A stretch of 64,000 nt of DNA from Anaspis maculata (taxonomy: Eukaryota; Arthropoda; Insecta; Coleoptera; Scraptiidae): positions 129,149,050 to 129,213,049 of the forward strand of contig OX421961.1 of the NCBI GenBank assembly GCA_949128115.1, given 5' to 3'. How positions within the stretch are numbered: the first letter of the stretch is position 1; each line of letters begins with the position of its first letter. Below are positions 46,830 through 58,399 of the stretch, piece after piece. Under the pieces are notes generated by a model. The model was given only the letters and a program-made list of their open reading frames with translations. It was not told where the DNA came from and did not search any database. The position numbers and the translations under genes are program-made.

Positions 46830-47643
46830 TACCAAAATGCCTTCTGCTTGGTCAGAAATAAATTTTTTTTAGACTCTGAGTTCCAAGGAGAAAGGCGGAG
46901 AAGCACAGAAGGAAAAATGTCAGACCATGATAATGTAAATGCATCAGTTGCACTCGAATTAGGATCTCGATGCCACAAGACATTTCCTTGACATTTGTTT
47001 TTATCGTCTGAGGCAAAAAGATCCACGGAAGGGGTGCCAAATGTATCTATTATTCTTCCAAATGCCTCCTGTAAGAGCTCCCATTCTGTTTCGTCAGGTG
47101 TGGCTCAAGATCATTTGTCAGCTTCAACGTTATCTTTAGAATTGATGTATCAAGCTTTGATCAGACGTCTCGCTCTTCGCACCACTGCCAGATATCTCTG
47201 GCCAAGTGGATAGATTGGGGTATTTGGTACTGCCCATCCTATTGATGTAGGACATGGCAGTAACTTCATCTACTCGGAGCAAGACGTTGCAGGATGATTT
47301 GTCTTTGACGGAACATTTCAGACCCTGAAAAACTGCTTTCAGTTCTAAAAAATTCATATGTTTTCCGCGGTCAGTTGTATCTCAACAACCATGACTGCTT
47401 TCATCATTACAAAAAACGCTCCAGCCAATAGGAGAAGTCAGTAAAAATATCCAATTCAAAAACATGTTGACGAATAGGATAGCATGTATCCTTCACGTTT
47501 TGGTCCCACCAATGGATATCATTGCGGATAGCAGAGTTCGAAGGCATTCTTGCAACAAAGTTAGAATGTGCCTCTCTAAGTACCAGAAATTTTTTTCGCT
47601 CAAAATTTTTCTGCATAGCCAGCCATATTTCAAGGCAAGGCAC
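46830..47643 (-). pseudogene. DIRS-like RT end and RNase H region, degenerate
   Basis: Segments in order: FERKKFLVLREAHSNF and VFELDIFTDFSYW (47600-47420), the RT-to-RNase H junction; NFLELKAVFQGLKC and AMSYINRMGSTKYPNL (47350-47170), RNase H; then DLFASDDKNKCQ and DAFTLSWSDIF (47026-46900), the conserved downstream block. They lie in different frames with stops between. Confidence 0.72.
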
Positions 47644-47689
47644 ACAATACTCGAATGATCAATGAATTGCGCTCCGAATCCTACAGGAT

Positions 47690-48040
47690 TAAAAATTTTC
47701 CATTTAATTCAACATCTTCAAGACGTTTTGTTCTTTTTCGGGGTTGAGGGCTGAAGCTTTAAGCATCTTGGGGCATTCGATACTCATCCAAAACAGTCAT
47801 CTTTTCCTCCCGGGGAACTCTACCTGTACCTAGTGATTTTTCTCCACAATGCCGACAATTGAGGATGAATGATGGGCGCTGGCTCTGCTTGAACCGGTTT
47901 TGGTCCCAAAATCGCCAAAACGTCGTCAGAGAGGGAGTCAGCATCGTGCTCAATAACCAAGACGTCCTCGGGCTCCTCCATGTGCTCTGAGGTGACAGTA
48001 TGGTCCACACTGGCCAACGATTCTTAAGGCGATCGATTGG
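47690..48040 (-). pseudogene. DIRS-like gag C-terminal fragment
   Basis: The frame contains SLSDDVLAILGPKP and IIHPQLSALWRKI, then after a shift VPREEKMTVLDEYRMPQDA. This pattern (LSDDVL.ILG, HP.L...W..I, L.+Y..P.) occurs near the end of DIRS gag proteins. The N-terminal half is absent. Confidence 0.6.
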
Positions 48041-48049
48041 CCAAGCCCG

Positions 48050-49210
48050 TCGAGACGGATACCTACCCATAAAATGTTTTTCTCTTCACGATAATTCAAA
48101 AAGAAAACTTTCTCCTAACCAAATTTTTCAGTTGTTTCTGAATATGTCAAGCGTAATTTTGCATGCCATGTCATGAGGTACAGGGTGTCGTAATAATTTC
48201 TATTAGCACAAGTATTAGCATTTTTTCTAAAACAATTTTTTTTGTGATATACTTCCACCACATTTGCTGGTTTCTTTGAATCATCGTGAAGAGAAAGTTT
48301 GTTACGGGGGTTTCCGTCTCGCGTGAACACCCCGTACCGTTCTCAAAATGTACATGTACATTGTACATTGTCTCAAAATTCTTCAATTCAGCGATAGAAT
48401 ATCTGGTCAACTCAGTCGGTTCAATTGATGAAACTTAGATTTACACTTTCTGCAGCCAGATTCAGATCGCAATTTTGTTGACCGAACGGTACCTAGGTAG
48501 GTGCCTATGGAAGTGTATCAGACTAAGCATAATACAGGTGATTTGGGATAATGATTACTAGGATTACAAAATAAGATTCTATGATATATTGTATTGCATA
48601 GAAATTTATTAATAACAATGATAATAATATTATTATACCTACTTAAATCTCGAAGAGTTCCATATGGGTGGTCGGTTGGGAACTGAACAAATGAATCTAA
48701 ATAATTTCGTCAAGTTTCTGGGAAAATCAACCCCTCTTTATCGCTATACACGATTTGGTAACGTTCTGATAAATCATCAGAGATATAAAACGTCATATAA
48801 AACTCAAGCTTTTTATCGAAAAGATAAGCGAAATCTCGATGGGGTGATGGTCCTTGAATGTGATACCCTCTAGCACTTTCTTATCAAAGAAATAAAGCGA
48901 CAATTTGATAAAGAAACATTCATACGTACCTACCTACGTATATCGTTCTTCCATAAGCTGGGGTGTACACACGTTTAGAGATATTGCTTGGTGTGAGTCT
49001 TATCTTACCACCCAATAGACTGAAACCGTGAGGCTTGTAAAAACGCTTTGATGGGCTGAACCGATGACTAAACACACAAGTCAAGCCGGGGATCAAGCAA
49101 TAAGAGCCCTGAAACTTGGGTAGTCAGGCATTCGGACAGTTCCAGGGTCTATGAATTCGGTTGTCAAAACGTGATTTCGACTTTGTGTCAAGAGATGGCG
49201 CAAAGTGATG
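48050..49210. other. Stretch without recognisable genes
   Basis: A palindromic tacatgtacattgtacat lies near 48350. Open frames below 80 codons look incidental. Confidence 0.4.
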
Positions 49211-49214
49211 ATAG

Positions 49215-49724
49215 TGTTACGATATTTCGCGTACGGGTTCGAATATAATTGAGACGATCGATTTAGAACACACACTGTTTATTCCGGCGTACTACTACAA
49301 TAAATGCCAACAATTATCCACTTGGAATTATCTCGCAGGTACTTCGCTTGTTACCGCTCACTATCCAATTCACTACTGCCGCGAGCCGCCGGCTGATGCC
49401 TTATATAAGGCCTCCGAACAGCGTTCCCGAGTTTTCTGTCTACTTCCAGCAAATTCCATGGTGGTCTGGCGTATGCGGTTTCTAGATCATTCCTGAATAA
49501 TCGCGAACGTTACCCGTATGCTTTCCATGTGTTCTGGAATCTGCGCCTCCGCCAAAGTGGACTGATGTGCCTTGATCGAACGTTCGAGTCTCCATTGGGT
49601 TTCACATACACGAACGCTCTGGAATGCACGAGATCGGTCCAGACTTCTACACTGCGATCTAATGGTGGAAAGATCCAGAAACATCGAGTGTTTGCCTATA
49701 TGTACGTGATCGCCGCTCGTAACA
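49215..49724 (-). mobile_element. Solo LTR (510 bp) with 4-bp target duplication
   Basis: It begins TGTTACG and ends CGTAACA, so it has 7-bp inverted termini, and ATAG flanks both sides (49211-49214, 49725-49728). On minus it shows a TATATAA box (palindrome gccttatataaggc, 49398-49411), then AATAAA at 49283-49278, which fits a U3-R-U5 order. No internal retrotransposon sequence is attached, so it is the product of LTR-LTR recombination. A related fragment is at 5635. Confidence 0.85.
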
Positions 49725-49729
49725 ATAGC

Positions 49730-50787
49730 TATACGTTTAGGGTGCTGTTTTGTTTGATATAACCAGAAACGGCTCAAATATCTACTGCAGCAAGCAACAT
49801 TTTCGACGTCCCTCCTGCAGAGCTAAGATGGAACAATCCGTTTTGGCTTAGCTTCAAACTGTAGAGCACATTCTCCGAACCATTCCACTTCCAGCATCAA
49901 CTGGTAGCACTTTTGGATACAAACTCTCTTCAATCAGGTTTGAGGCTCGGTTTGAGGAGACGTTCGCCAAAAGAAATTTGGTGACTGACATTGTGGAATA
50001 ATGTGAATTGATTATAATATCGCAAAGAGTTCGTCGCTCTGAAGTTCGATTTGTTCATGATTGTCACGTAATTTGGGGGAAATCAAGAAAAACGAATTTG
50101 ATCAAGTTTCTTGGGTGAACAGGTCATTGCAGCAATCAAGGACCTGGTTTTTCATGATGAAACGATCGTGTGTTTTCAATAAAGTGGTAACCTCTTGTTT
50201 TTTTCATCAATTTCACGAGATACAACATGAAGGTGGCGCTCACGATTGCAAAAAAATTCGAAGACCTTAGCTTTGAATCTAGCAAGTTTCTTGATGTCTC
50301 CACATCGTCGTTGGTTTTAAACATAATTTTTTGTACGGAATATCAAGTTGCAGGTCGATATCTCTTTACAAACAACAGATTTATTCAAATAAGAAAAATT
50401 AAGGAATTCCACTTCTTTCAAGATAGTTCGGAAAGGCCTCAAGATATTTCCAAAGGGCCATATTCATACCTCGCTTTTAAGCTTAAAGCGTTATCAGAGC
50501 GATGCGCATTTAGGGGCATTTCTCATATTCCAGTGTTCAAAAATACATTATTGTGATTAGGAGCGATTGTACCGAGTGGGCCATAAAAAACCTACTCTGA
50601 ATTTTTCCTTCCAACATTTTTATTCCTCCACCGATTTCATCGAACTTTTAAGCATTAGATAGCCAATTGAATAGGCTTTCATTCCTGTATCTCAAAATGG
50701 CCAACATACCAAAATTCAAGATGGCAGAAACAATTGAAAATAGGCGAGTTACGAGGTCAAACTATGTTTAGGATTAGAGTGCGATAT
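49730..50787. other. Stretch without recognisable genes
   Basis: A 109-codon plus frame (50227-50556) is open but not assignable. No repeat structure is evident. Confidence 0.4.
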
Positions 50788-50990
50788 TGTGGTATTTTTG
50801 GGACTTGGCGCTTTCTATAGGGAGTTTTCGGTCTGTCGGCGTGGCAGCCTGATCGCTGTACGCGCGTTTTCGGGTAGTATGGCGAGAGATGCTGGCGGTG
50901 CTACGCACGTACTGTGTTCCCGTACCTGCAATGTATTTTTCATTTTTGTGAGTCAATCCTTGTGCTCAATTAAGCAGTGTTACAGTATTT
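50788..50990 (+). repeat. Candidate 5' LTR of the BEL/Pao element
   Basis: TGTGGTATTTTTGGGACTTG at 50788 opens a stretch ending TGTTACA at 50983, followed by TGGTGCCTCAGTG at 50991, which could be a primer-binding site (TGG start). Without a second LTR the borders are tentative. Confidence 0.4.
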
Positions 50991-51515
50991 TGGTGCCTCA
51001 GTGATTTTTTGTACAGTCCACACCGGCGATGTCCAAGGTGTGTTGAAAGAACCAGCCTGCCATCATCATCAGCGTGATGACGCTACATTTTTTGGTCCTT
51101 CGAGCCGGATGCCTTTCATCGCTTCTCGCCTGACCGTCAGCTGTTCCAGCGCGCCAGCCCGCCTGTCTTGCCTGACGTCACGCCCGTCACTACAGCTACA
51201 ACCACAACATTCCAGTGGCGGCGTCATTACCTACATCACCATTTACGAATCGAATTTTGGAGTCATCAGGTAGGTTCTCTCGTTCCTTTCCCTGTTCAAT
51301 TAAGCAAAATCCTTGTGTTTTACTACCGCTTTGAATTTTGAAACCTCATTTGTTTGAATTGTTTGTTTTCGTGTCGCATGCGTGAGAGCCAATCTAGCGT
51401 TTGGTAAGTTTTACACGTGCTAGTAGGTGAGCTCTGCGCCTAAGCCATCTGCCATTCGGTCATTGTTTTTGTTTCATTTTGTCTTTGTGTCCACGTAAAT
51501 TGAAGAGCATAAATA

Positions 51516-52860
51516 ATGTCTCCAAAAAAGAAAGCCCAGTCGAGGTCTCAGTCACCCTCAAATGCGCAAATGTTGTTGGCCAAGTTTCGCAGTTTTAATG
51601 GAAAGCTGAATCAGTTTGAAACTTTTCTGAGAGGGCTGAGTGATGGTCTATTTCAAAATTTGAGGCATCCCAGCTGCAATGCCGGCTCAACAACATTGAG
51701 CCAATTTTAAGTCAATTTGAGCAGGTTGAGATTGAATTTGAATGCCACCAATGCGAGTTTGACTGGGAAGTATTGAAAGACTTCTCAAATCGGTACTTTG
51801 AGGTTGTTGCTTTGGCGGGTCAGTATTTAGCCGATTTTCAACAATCACAGGTAGTAGTAGTAGCACTGGTAGCACTTCATCCGTTCCAACGAATGCACCT
51901 CGCATGAAGATGAAACACATAGAAATCCCTACGTTTCGAGGCGATTACAAAACCTGGATTTCATTCCGCGACTCGTTCAATGCGGCTGTTCACAGTAACA
52001 AACAGATCACGAATGTTGAAAAGTTCTTTCATTTGAAGTCATCTTTGGCAGACAATGCGCTGCAACTCATCAACAATATCGAAACCTCTGACGCAGGATA
52101 TGCCACTGCTTGGGACCTGTTGTCAAAACGGTATGAGAATGAAAAACTTATCATACATGATCATATCAATGCCATTGTCGAATTCCCAGTACTAAGCAAA
52201 GAAAATCGTGTCGGTCTCAGAGAATTGTTAGACAATTTAACCAAAAATTTGCGTGCACTCGAAAATCTAAATCGGCACACTGACCAGTGGTCAGACCTTC
52301 TCGTTTATTTAATGTCAGGTAAGTTGGATGAAAAAACAAGGCGTGCCTTCACTGAATGTATTGCGGACGAAATTCCCACTTTGGAATCTTTAAAAAACTT
52401 TCTTGAAAGGCGGTGTATATTATTGGAACAAATGGAACTTGAGAAATCTGATCACGTTCCAGTCAAGTTTACTCCCTCTAAACCTGCCGTTGCTCAAAGG
52501 TTTTCCAAATCACATTCTTGCACTTCTACACCAAAGAAGACATGCAAATTGAACAAGAGCGAGCATTCTTTGTCACAGTGCCCATCATTTCAAAAACTAA
52601 ATCCCGTAGAGAGACACTCCAAGGTTAGGGATCTTAGGCTGTGCATAAATTGTTTAGGGCAACATTTTAGCAAGGAATGTTCTTCGAAATTCCTTTGCAA
52701 GACTTGTGGCAAGCATCACCATACCATGTTACATTTTGACTCAATCTCCAAGGTAAGTATTTCGAGGGACGAACCTCAACGATCAAACGAGTACGGTTCT
52801 TGCGAATCATTCTCAGCTGTGCCAGGTCATGTTGGCAACGGCTTTGGTGAGAGTCCGTGA
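51516..52860 (+). pseudogene. BEL/Pao gag, frameshifted
   Basis: The ATG at 51516 starts a lysine/serine-rich N-terminus (MSPKKKAQSRS). The frame shifts near 51665 and the next segment carries a QLQCRLNNIEPILSQFEQVE helix typical of BEL gag. The main block (51904-52860, 318 codons) has the capsid-like DUF1759 signature: IPTFRGDYKTWISFRDSF, KFFHLKSSL and LSKRYEN. It ends in two cysteine motifs (CINCLGQHFSKEC and CKTCGKHHHTMLH, about 52640-52735), the nucleocapsid zinc-binding part. Confidence 0.85.
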
Positions 52861-53103
52861 TGTATCAGAGAATCTTCTTAATTGCCGTTGTTTGCTGGAC
52901 TCAGGCAGTCAATCCCATTTTGTGACAGAATCTTTTTGTAACAGGTTAGGTGTTCGAAAGCGAGATACATCTTTCTCAATTCAGGGCATCAATTCTTCCT
53001 CGTCTAGTGTAACCAAGCAAACCGAGATCATGTTGTACTCCAACAACTATCAGTTCTCCTCTAAGTTATCCTGTTTGGTTATCCCTCAAATAACCGGTAC
53101 AAT
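52829..53103 (+). pseudogene. BEL/Pao aspartic protease (DUF1758), 5' part
   Basis: The frame opens with LATALVRVRD and the active-site region CLLDSGSQSHFVTE (the D-S/T-G triad), then LSCLVIPQITGTM, where a 1.04-kb element interrupts it. The rest resumes at 54143. Confidence 0.82.
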
Positions 53104-54142
53104 GGGGTACTTGCCAATGGAATAGATTTAGCTGAAAATACTTTTTATTGTTAGTATAAGTGGTAAGGGGACCCTACTGAGAATTGTACAAAAATACCGT
53201 CATTTTCTACAGAGAAAAACGAATTTGAAAAATTCCTCTCAAAAGCTTCGCGCCAGGGCAGGGATTTTGAATGGGGTTGGTCTGACTGTGTGAGATTGGA
53301 ATAATCAAGAATGTCAGGAATGTCACTGTGACAGTGTCATTTTGAACATTCTCGCAAAATCGGTTTCCTATCGAATTCTCTTACCATGGGCATTTGGGCA
53401 ATAAAGTCGAACAAGGTTTTGGGGAAACTGACTCCAGAAACCTCTTATAATACTGTCTCAGTCGGGATGATTTATTTTCCAGAGGAGAATCTGGAAGTTC
53501 AGCAATAGCACAGGAATAAGAGGTTTAAAATGAACGCTTTTATAGGTACGATCATTAGCATACAATTCAGGATAGGTAATACTCTAGAGCTATAAGAGAT
53601 CCATGTGGGGAGGACGCGATGGATCTCCAAATAAAATGTGGGGAGCAGGAGCACTGATGTGCGAAATGGAGCCGAAGGTTACGCCAGGTCAGAACACGGG
53701 TGACAAACATGCAGAAGGCTTTTTGGTGGACAGCACTAAAGACTAAAGAAAGAGACTAGTTAGGTTGACCAAGAAATAAAGGAAACGGGTAGGTACTTAC
53801 CGCATAGATCAAAGCCTCGATCAAAGCAGTCAAAGGCAAAAAAAAATGGCACAGGAAGAAATAAAACTACGGTCGGCGGTTTGACGTTGTCAGTCAGACT
53901 CAGATTTGAGATGATACGATTTCAAAGTTTGAAGCGGCACGTTATATCGTTGCCAACCGAACAAGGAAAAAAAGCCCTTCTATGTTCTATATCTAATATA
54001 TTTGTGACGTCACAAATATATTTTTTAAACACGCATTGCGGCCACAATTTTGAGAATTGTGCAAGAACAAGAAAAAATACGGGTACAATATTTTTCACCA
54101 TACTATCGATTAAGCCAGTAAAAAAAAATAGGCAAGTACCCC
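53104..54142. mobile_element. 1.04-kb TIR insertion in the BEL protease
   Basis: GGGGTACTTGCC (53104-53115) and GGCAAGTACCCC (54131-54142) are perfect inverted termini. The BEL protein reads up to ITGTM before it and resumes TPTQTFRPDLVEIP after it. No transposase frame is evident, and the target duplication is not resolved. An internal palindrome aatatatttgtgacgtcaca lies at about 53996. Confidence 0.75.
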
Positions 54143-54400
54143 ACTCCTACTCAGACTTTCAGACCTGATTTGGTCGAGATTCCAGCTTCTGTTTTGTCGG
54201 ATCTCGCCTCGCTTTTCTGGGATTTGATGCTTACCGGTCAGCTGTCAGTGGGAGAAGGGCAACCTATCTGTCAGAGGACCAAACTCGAATGGGTTTTATC
54301 GGGCCCACCCAGCTTTCCGACTTCTGTCATTCAGGTTCATTGTTGTGTTGACAATCAGTTGCCTCTGGACAGTTCTCTCACTCGATTTTGGGGCTTGAGG
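54143..54400 (+). pseudogene. BEL/Pao protease, 3' part
   Basis: It resumes with FRPDLVEIP and SLFWDLMLTGQLSVGEGQ, then TKLEWVLSGP, the conserved end of DUF1758. A stop lies just before the first ATG of this segment, and a frameshift near 54390 separates it from the RT frame. Confidence 0.8.
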
Positions 54401-55509
54401 AGATTCAACATCCGAAATCTCTCTTGTCACCGGAAGAAACTTCTTGCGAAGACCATTTTGCTAGGACCCATCATCGCGACGATTCGGGTCGATTTGTGGT
54501 CTCTATACCGTTCAATAATTTGCTGCCTAATATAGGCGAATCGAGAGGCTTCGCAGAGCAACGTTTGTTTCAGCTGGAAAAAAAGTTGTCCAGGGTTCCT
54601 GATTTGAAATATCAGTACTTCGAGTTCATGAGGGAATATGAGTCATTGGGTCACATGTCGGAGGTGAATGATTCAAGTCGGGTCAGGTATTGGATTCCTC
54701 ATCATTCGGTTGTGAAAGAGTCGTCACTCTCTACCAAGCTAAGAGTGGTTTTCGATGCTAGTATGAAATCTACCTCTGGTGTTTCTTTCAATGACGCTCA
54801 GTTAGTGGGATTCACGGTCCAAGATGATCTCCTGTCACTGATTATTCGTTTCCGACAACAAAATTTCGTTCTGGCAGCTGACATAAAAATGATGTACAGA
54901 CAGGTGAGTATCGTTACGGAGGAAAGATGTTTCCAGGGGATACTTTGGCAAGAAAATCGAGACAAAGAGATACGTTGTTTTCAGTTGAATACGGTCATTT
55001 ATGGGACTGCTAGTGCCCCGTTCCTTGCTACAAAGTGCCTTCAGCAGCTCGCTTCTGACGTTGAATTTTCACACCCAGTTGCTTCCAAAGTCATAAAACA
55101 CGACTTTTATGTTGATGACCTATTAACGGGAATGGACTCAGTTGAATCATTGATTCGGGTGGGGGATGAGGTCGTTGAAGTTCTGAATTCTGCCCAGTTC
55201 GATTTGAGGAAATTTGTCTCAAATGATAATTCGGTTCTTCAGGATCTTGTCGATCAGAGTGACTCTGATCTGCGAGTTTTAAACCTTGGCCAGCATGAGA
55301 ATTGCAAAACCGTAGGGATTGGGTGGAATTCTCACCAAGATACGATCCAATATGAGATCCATGAATTTTCTGTCCCTCAATCACAAACAACGAAACGTCA
55401 AATTTTGTCAGTCATTTCGTCTATTTTCGATCCCCTCGGACTTCTTGGTCCAGTTGTTATAACAGCAAAAATACTTATGCAATCCATTTGGGAACATCAG
55501 ATAGGTTGA
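54388..55509 (+). pseudogene. BEL/Pao reverse transcriptase
   Basis: A 373-codon open frame. Conserved parts: IPFNN, RYWIPHHSV, LRVVFDASMKS, AADIKMMYRQV, CFQLNTVIYGTASAPFLAT, then the catalytic box YVDDLLTG (55108-55131). It ends at TGA 55507-55509 where GWDD would be expected, so the stop is a probable nonsense mutation of tryptophan. RT copies the element RNA to DNA in virus-like particles. Active-site aspartates are intact, but the polyprotein is broken up- and downstream. Confidence 0.88.
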
Positions 55510-56990
55510 GACGACGTTCTTCCTGATCATTTGCAGGTGATTTGGTCAGCTTCAGGAGGAATTTCCAAAGTTGAACTCCCTCAGAATTCTACGACATGTG
55601 ATATCCAGTGGCGCAGTTACTGTCGAACTCCATGGTTTCAGTGACGCTAGCGAGCGAGCTTACGGCGCGTGTGTTTATCTTCGCTCAGTGAATTCAAACA
55701 ATGAGGTGTCCGTCAATCTTCTTGTTGCCAAATCCCGAGTTGCCCCTTTGCGTAAGCTCACACTGCCTCGCCTAGAGTTATGTGGAGCTGTGCTGTTATC
55801 CTAACTTGTTGGAAGGGTGAAGACTTCTCTTCGTCTTGAAATCTCCAGATATCACTATTGGTGTGATTCATCGATCACCTTAGCATGGATCAAAACGCCT
55901 TCTAACCGCTGGAAGACCTTTGTACCGAATAGAGTGGCGGAGGTGGAGGACTTGACGGACCTGAATGATTGGTATCTCGTATCGAGTCAAGATAATCCTG
56001 CTGATTTATTGACTCGTGGAGTCACTTCTTCACAACTCATAGATTCGCCTTTTTGGTTTCATGGTCCCGCGTTCTTGTCTACGGCTCAACTGGAAGTTCA
56101 AAATAGTCCTGCACTGCCGTCACTGAAAGAGCTTCCAGAATACCGCCAAAGTTCGTTGTGTTGCCTCAACGCGGTTCCAGAGGGGGCTAATGAGTTGAAT
56201 CTCTTCACCAGATTTTCCAGTTTCACAAAATTGTGTCGCGTGACAGCGTTCATTCTTCGGTGGAAGTTCAACGCATCTTCCAAGCTCAAGGACAGACGTT
56301 TGGGTCCAATCACTTCTTCCGAATTGAAAGTTGCAAGGAAGAAATTGTTGAAAGTTGCGCAAGTCGAGTCCTTTGCTCAGGACATTCACCAACTGAATGT
56401 TCATGGTTGCGTTCATCCAAAAAGTAAACTGTTGGCGCTGAGTCCCTTTCTTGATGAGAATGGAGTTCTCAGGGTTGGCGGGAGACTTGCTCATTCAAAA
56501 TTTGACTATGCCAGGCGGCATCCCATTCTTTTGTGTCCCAAACATCCTCTGACGCTCCTAATCATGAGATCTGAACACATTCGTTTGTTACACTGTGGTC
56601 CACAAGCATTGGCTGCTGCGATCCGTGAGCAGTATTGGCCGTTATCCATTCGAAATGTGTCCCGTTCAATCACGCGGAAATGTGTTACTTGCTTTCGAGC
56701 AAGACCGGTTACGTCTTCTCCCCCAATAATGGGAAATCTTCCCTCATGTCGTGTAACGACGCATTCAGTGTTCGCACAAGTGAGAGTAGATTATGCAGGC
56801 CCATTCCAAAAAAAGAATCATAAACTTCGAGGAGCTAAGCTCGCATTAAGGCATGGATTGTCTTGTTTATCTGCTTGTCAACAAAGGCTATACATCTTGA
56901 GTTAGTTACCGATTTGACCTCTGATGCCTTTATTGCTGCCTTTCGACGCTTCGTGAGCCGACGAGGTAAACCAAAATCAGTTTTTTCGGA
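55510..56990 (+). pseudogene. BEL/Pao RNase H and integrase, truncated
   Basis: RNase H begins with VELHGFSDASERAYGACVY (about 55620-55680). An in-frame TAA at 55802 interrupts it, and it resumes as WCDSSITLAWIKTPSNRW and DNPADLLTRG. The integrase H2C2 zinc region has a lone pair of histidines (SEHIRLLH) and CVTC near 56570-56700. The core starts at VDYAGPF (about 56786). After a frameshift near 56890, LVTDLTSDAFIAAFRRFVS leads to the second aspartate in FSDNGT (about 56975). The third catalytic residue is lost to the foldback insertion. Confidence 0.85.
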
Positions 56991-57064
56991 TAATGGTACG
57001 GAAAGCAAATACTGACTTGAAAAAGCTTGGCAGCTTCCTGAAATCAAAGTCAAAAAAGTTGCTG

Positions 57065-58395
57065 GTAAAAATGGAGGGTATGGAACCCGTCAATCCATTG
57101 GATGCGAATACATTATAGTTCGACGTATCATATCCCCTTGATAATATTTTGACACAAAAGTGTCCATCATTGTTGAAGGGGAGTAGTGGGGGGGGCGAAG
57201 CTCGGCTAGATGGTCCATTTTGTTTTTCCGGACATGTAGAACCGATCACGACAAGTTTGGTATCTTTTCCGACTAAATTCAATCTCTTGAACTTGTATCC
57301 GATGTGTCAATTTGGATGAAAACAAGTTTGAACAAGTTAACTTCAGAAAACTTGTTTTTTCTTTGACAATTTTGACGAATTTTTGTTTTACTGTTGGAGG
57401 TGTTCATTTTCAGAAAATTCTCAGGTACCAATGAATTGAAGTGTATTCTCCACAAAAATCATCCACTGGATGTATAATTTTGTTTCTCGAGTTTAAAAAA
57501 TCGATTTGAACTTGAGCCGGCACGGCGTGTCGTCCACTACTGACCAGAGCACTACAGCATGCACCTTTAAATGAAAACACCTCAAACTATTGAAGCAATA
57601 ACAACTCATCTTTGAAAATTGGAGGATTTGTGCAGAACTGAATTCCCTATAACATGAACAAGATCGCCATAAATTGCAATGCAGGATTTCGAGTTATTCG
57701 AGGATGAGGATAACACTTTGACAGGATTCATACTCTATGAACTGTTACCTCTCCACTTGAATAACTCGAAACCCTACGGTGCGATTCATGGCGATTTTGT
57801 TTATATTATAGGAAATTCAATTCTTCACAGATCCTCCAATTTTCAAAGATGAGTTGTTATTTCTTCAATAATTTGAGGTGTTTTCATTTAAAGGTGCATG
57901 CTGTAGTGTTCTGGTCAGTAGTAGACGACGCGCCGCGCCGGCTCAAGTTCAAATCAATTTTTTAAACTCGAGAAACAAAATTAAACATCGAGTGCATGAT
58001 TTTTGTGGAGAATACACTTCAATTTAATGGCCCCTGGAAGTTTTCTGAAAATGAACGCCTCCAACAGTAAAACAAAAATTCGTCAAAATTGTCAAAAAAA
58101 AAACAAGTTTTCCCAAGCTAACTTGTCCAAACTTGTTTTCATCCAAATTTACACATCGAATATGAGTTCAGAATATTGAATTTAGTCGGAAAAGATACCA
58201 AACTTGTCGTGATCGGTTCGACATGGCCGGAAAAACAAAATGGACCACCTAGCAGAGCTTCGCCCCCCCCACTACTTCCCTTCAACAATGATGGACACTT
58301 TTTGTGCCAAAATAGTATCAATGGGATATGATACGTCGAACTATGATGTATTCGCATCCAATGGATTGACGGGTTCCATCCCCTCCATTTTAACC
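57065..58395. mobile_element. 1.33-kb foldback element in the BEL integrase
   Basis: ggtaaaaatggagggtatgg at the left is mirrored by ccatcccctccattttaacc at the right. The arms continue nearly to a centre near 57735 through cgacaagtttggtatctttt, caaaattgtcaa-type and tttaaatgaaaaca blocks. Adjacent sequence at 58420-58500 repeats part of the core (ataactcaaaacccccgggt), so the element may extend further right. Confidence 0.75.
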
Positions 58396-58399
58396 TGCA

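Larger units (their letters stand above)
45430..48040 (-). mobile_element. Decayed DIRS-like (tyrosine-recombinase) retrotransposon
   Basis: On minus, the order is gag C-terminal region (48040-47690), end of reverse transcriptase with RNase H (47643-46830), then a tyrosine recombinase (46735-45430). This is DIRS gene content. There are many stops and frameshifts. The central RT is missing, since gag meets the RT end directly. Terminal repeats of DIRS type were not identified. Confidence 0.75.
50788..57065 (+). mobile_element. BEL/Pao LTR retrotransposon, mutated and 3'-truncated
   Basis: It runs 5' LTR candidate, gag, aspartic protease, reverse transcriptase, RNase H, integrase: the BEL/Pao order. 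It is inactivated by a 1.04-kb insertion in the protease (53104-54142), frameshifts near 51665, 52830, 54390 and 56890, nonsense codons at 55507 and 55802, and a foldback insertion that ends the integrase near 57065. No 3' LTR is seen. Confidence 0.88.
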
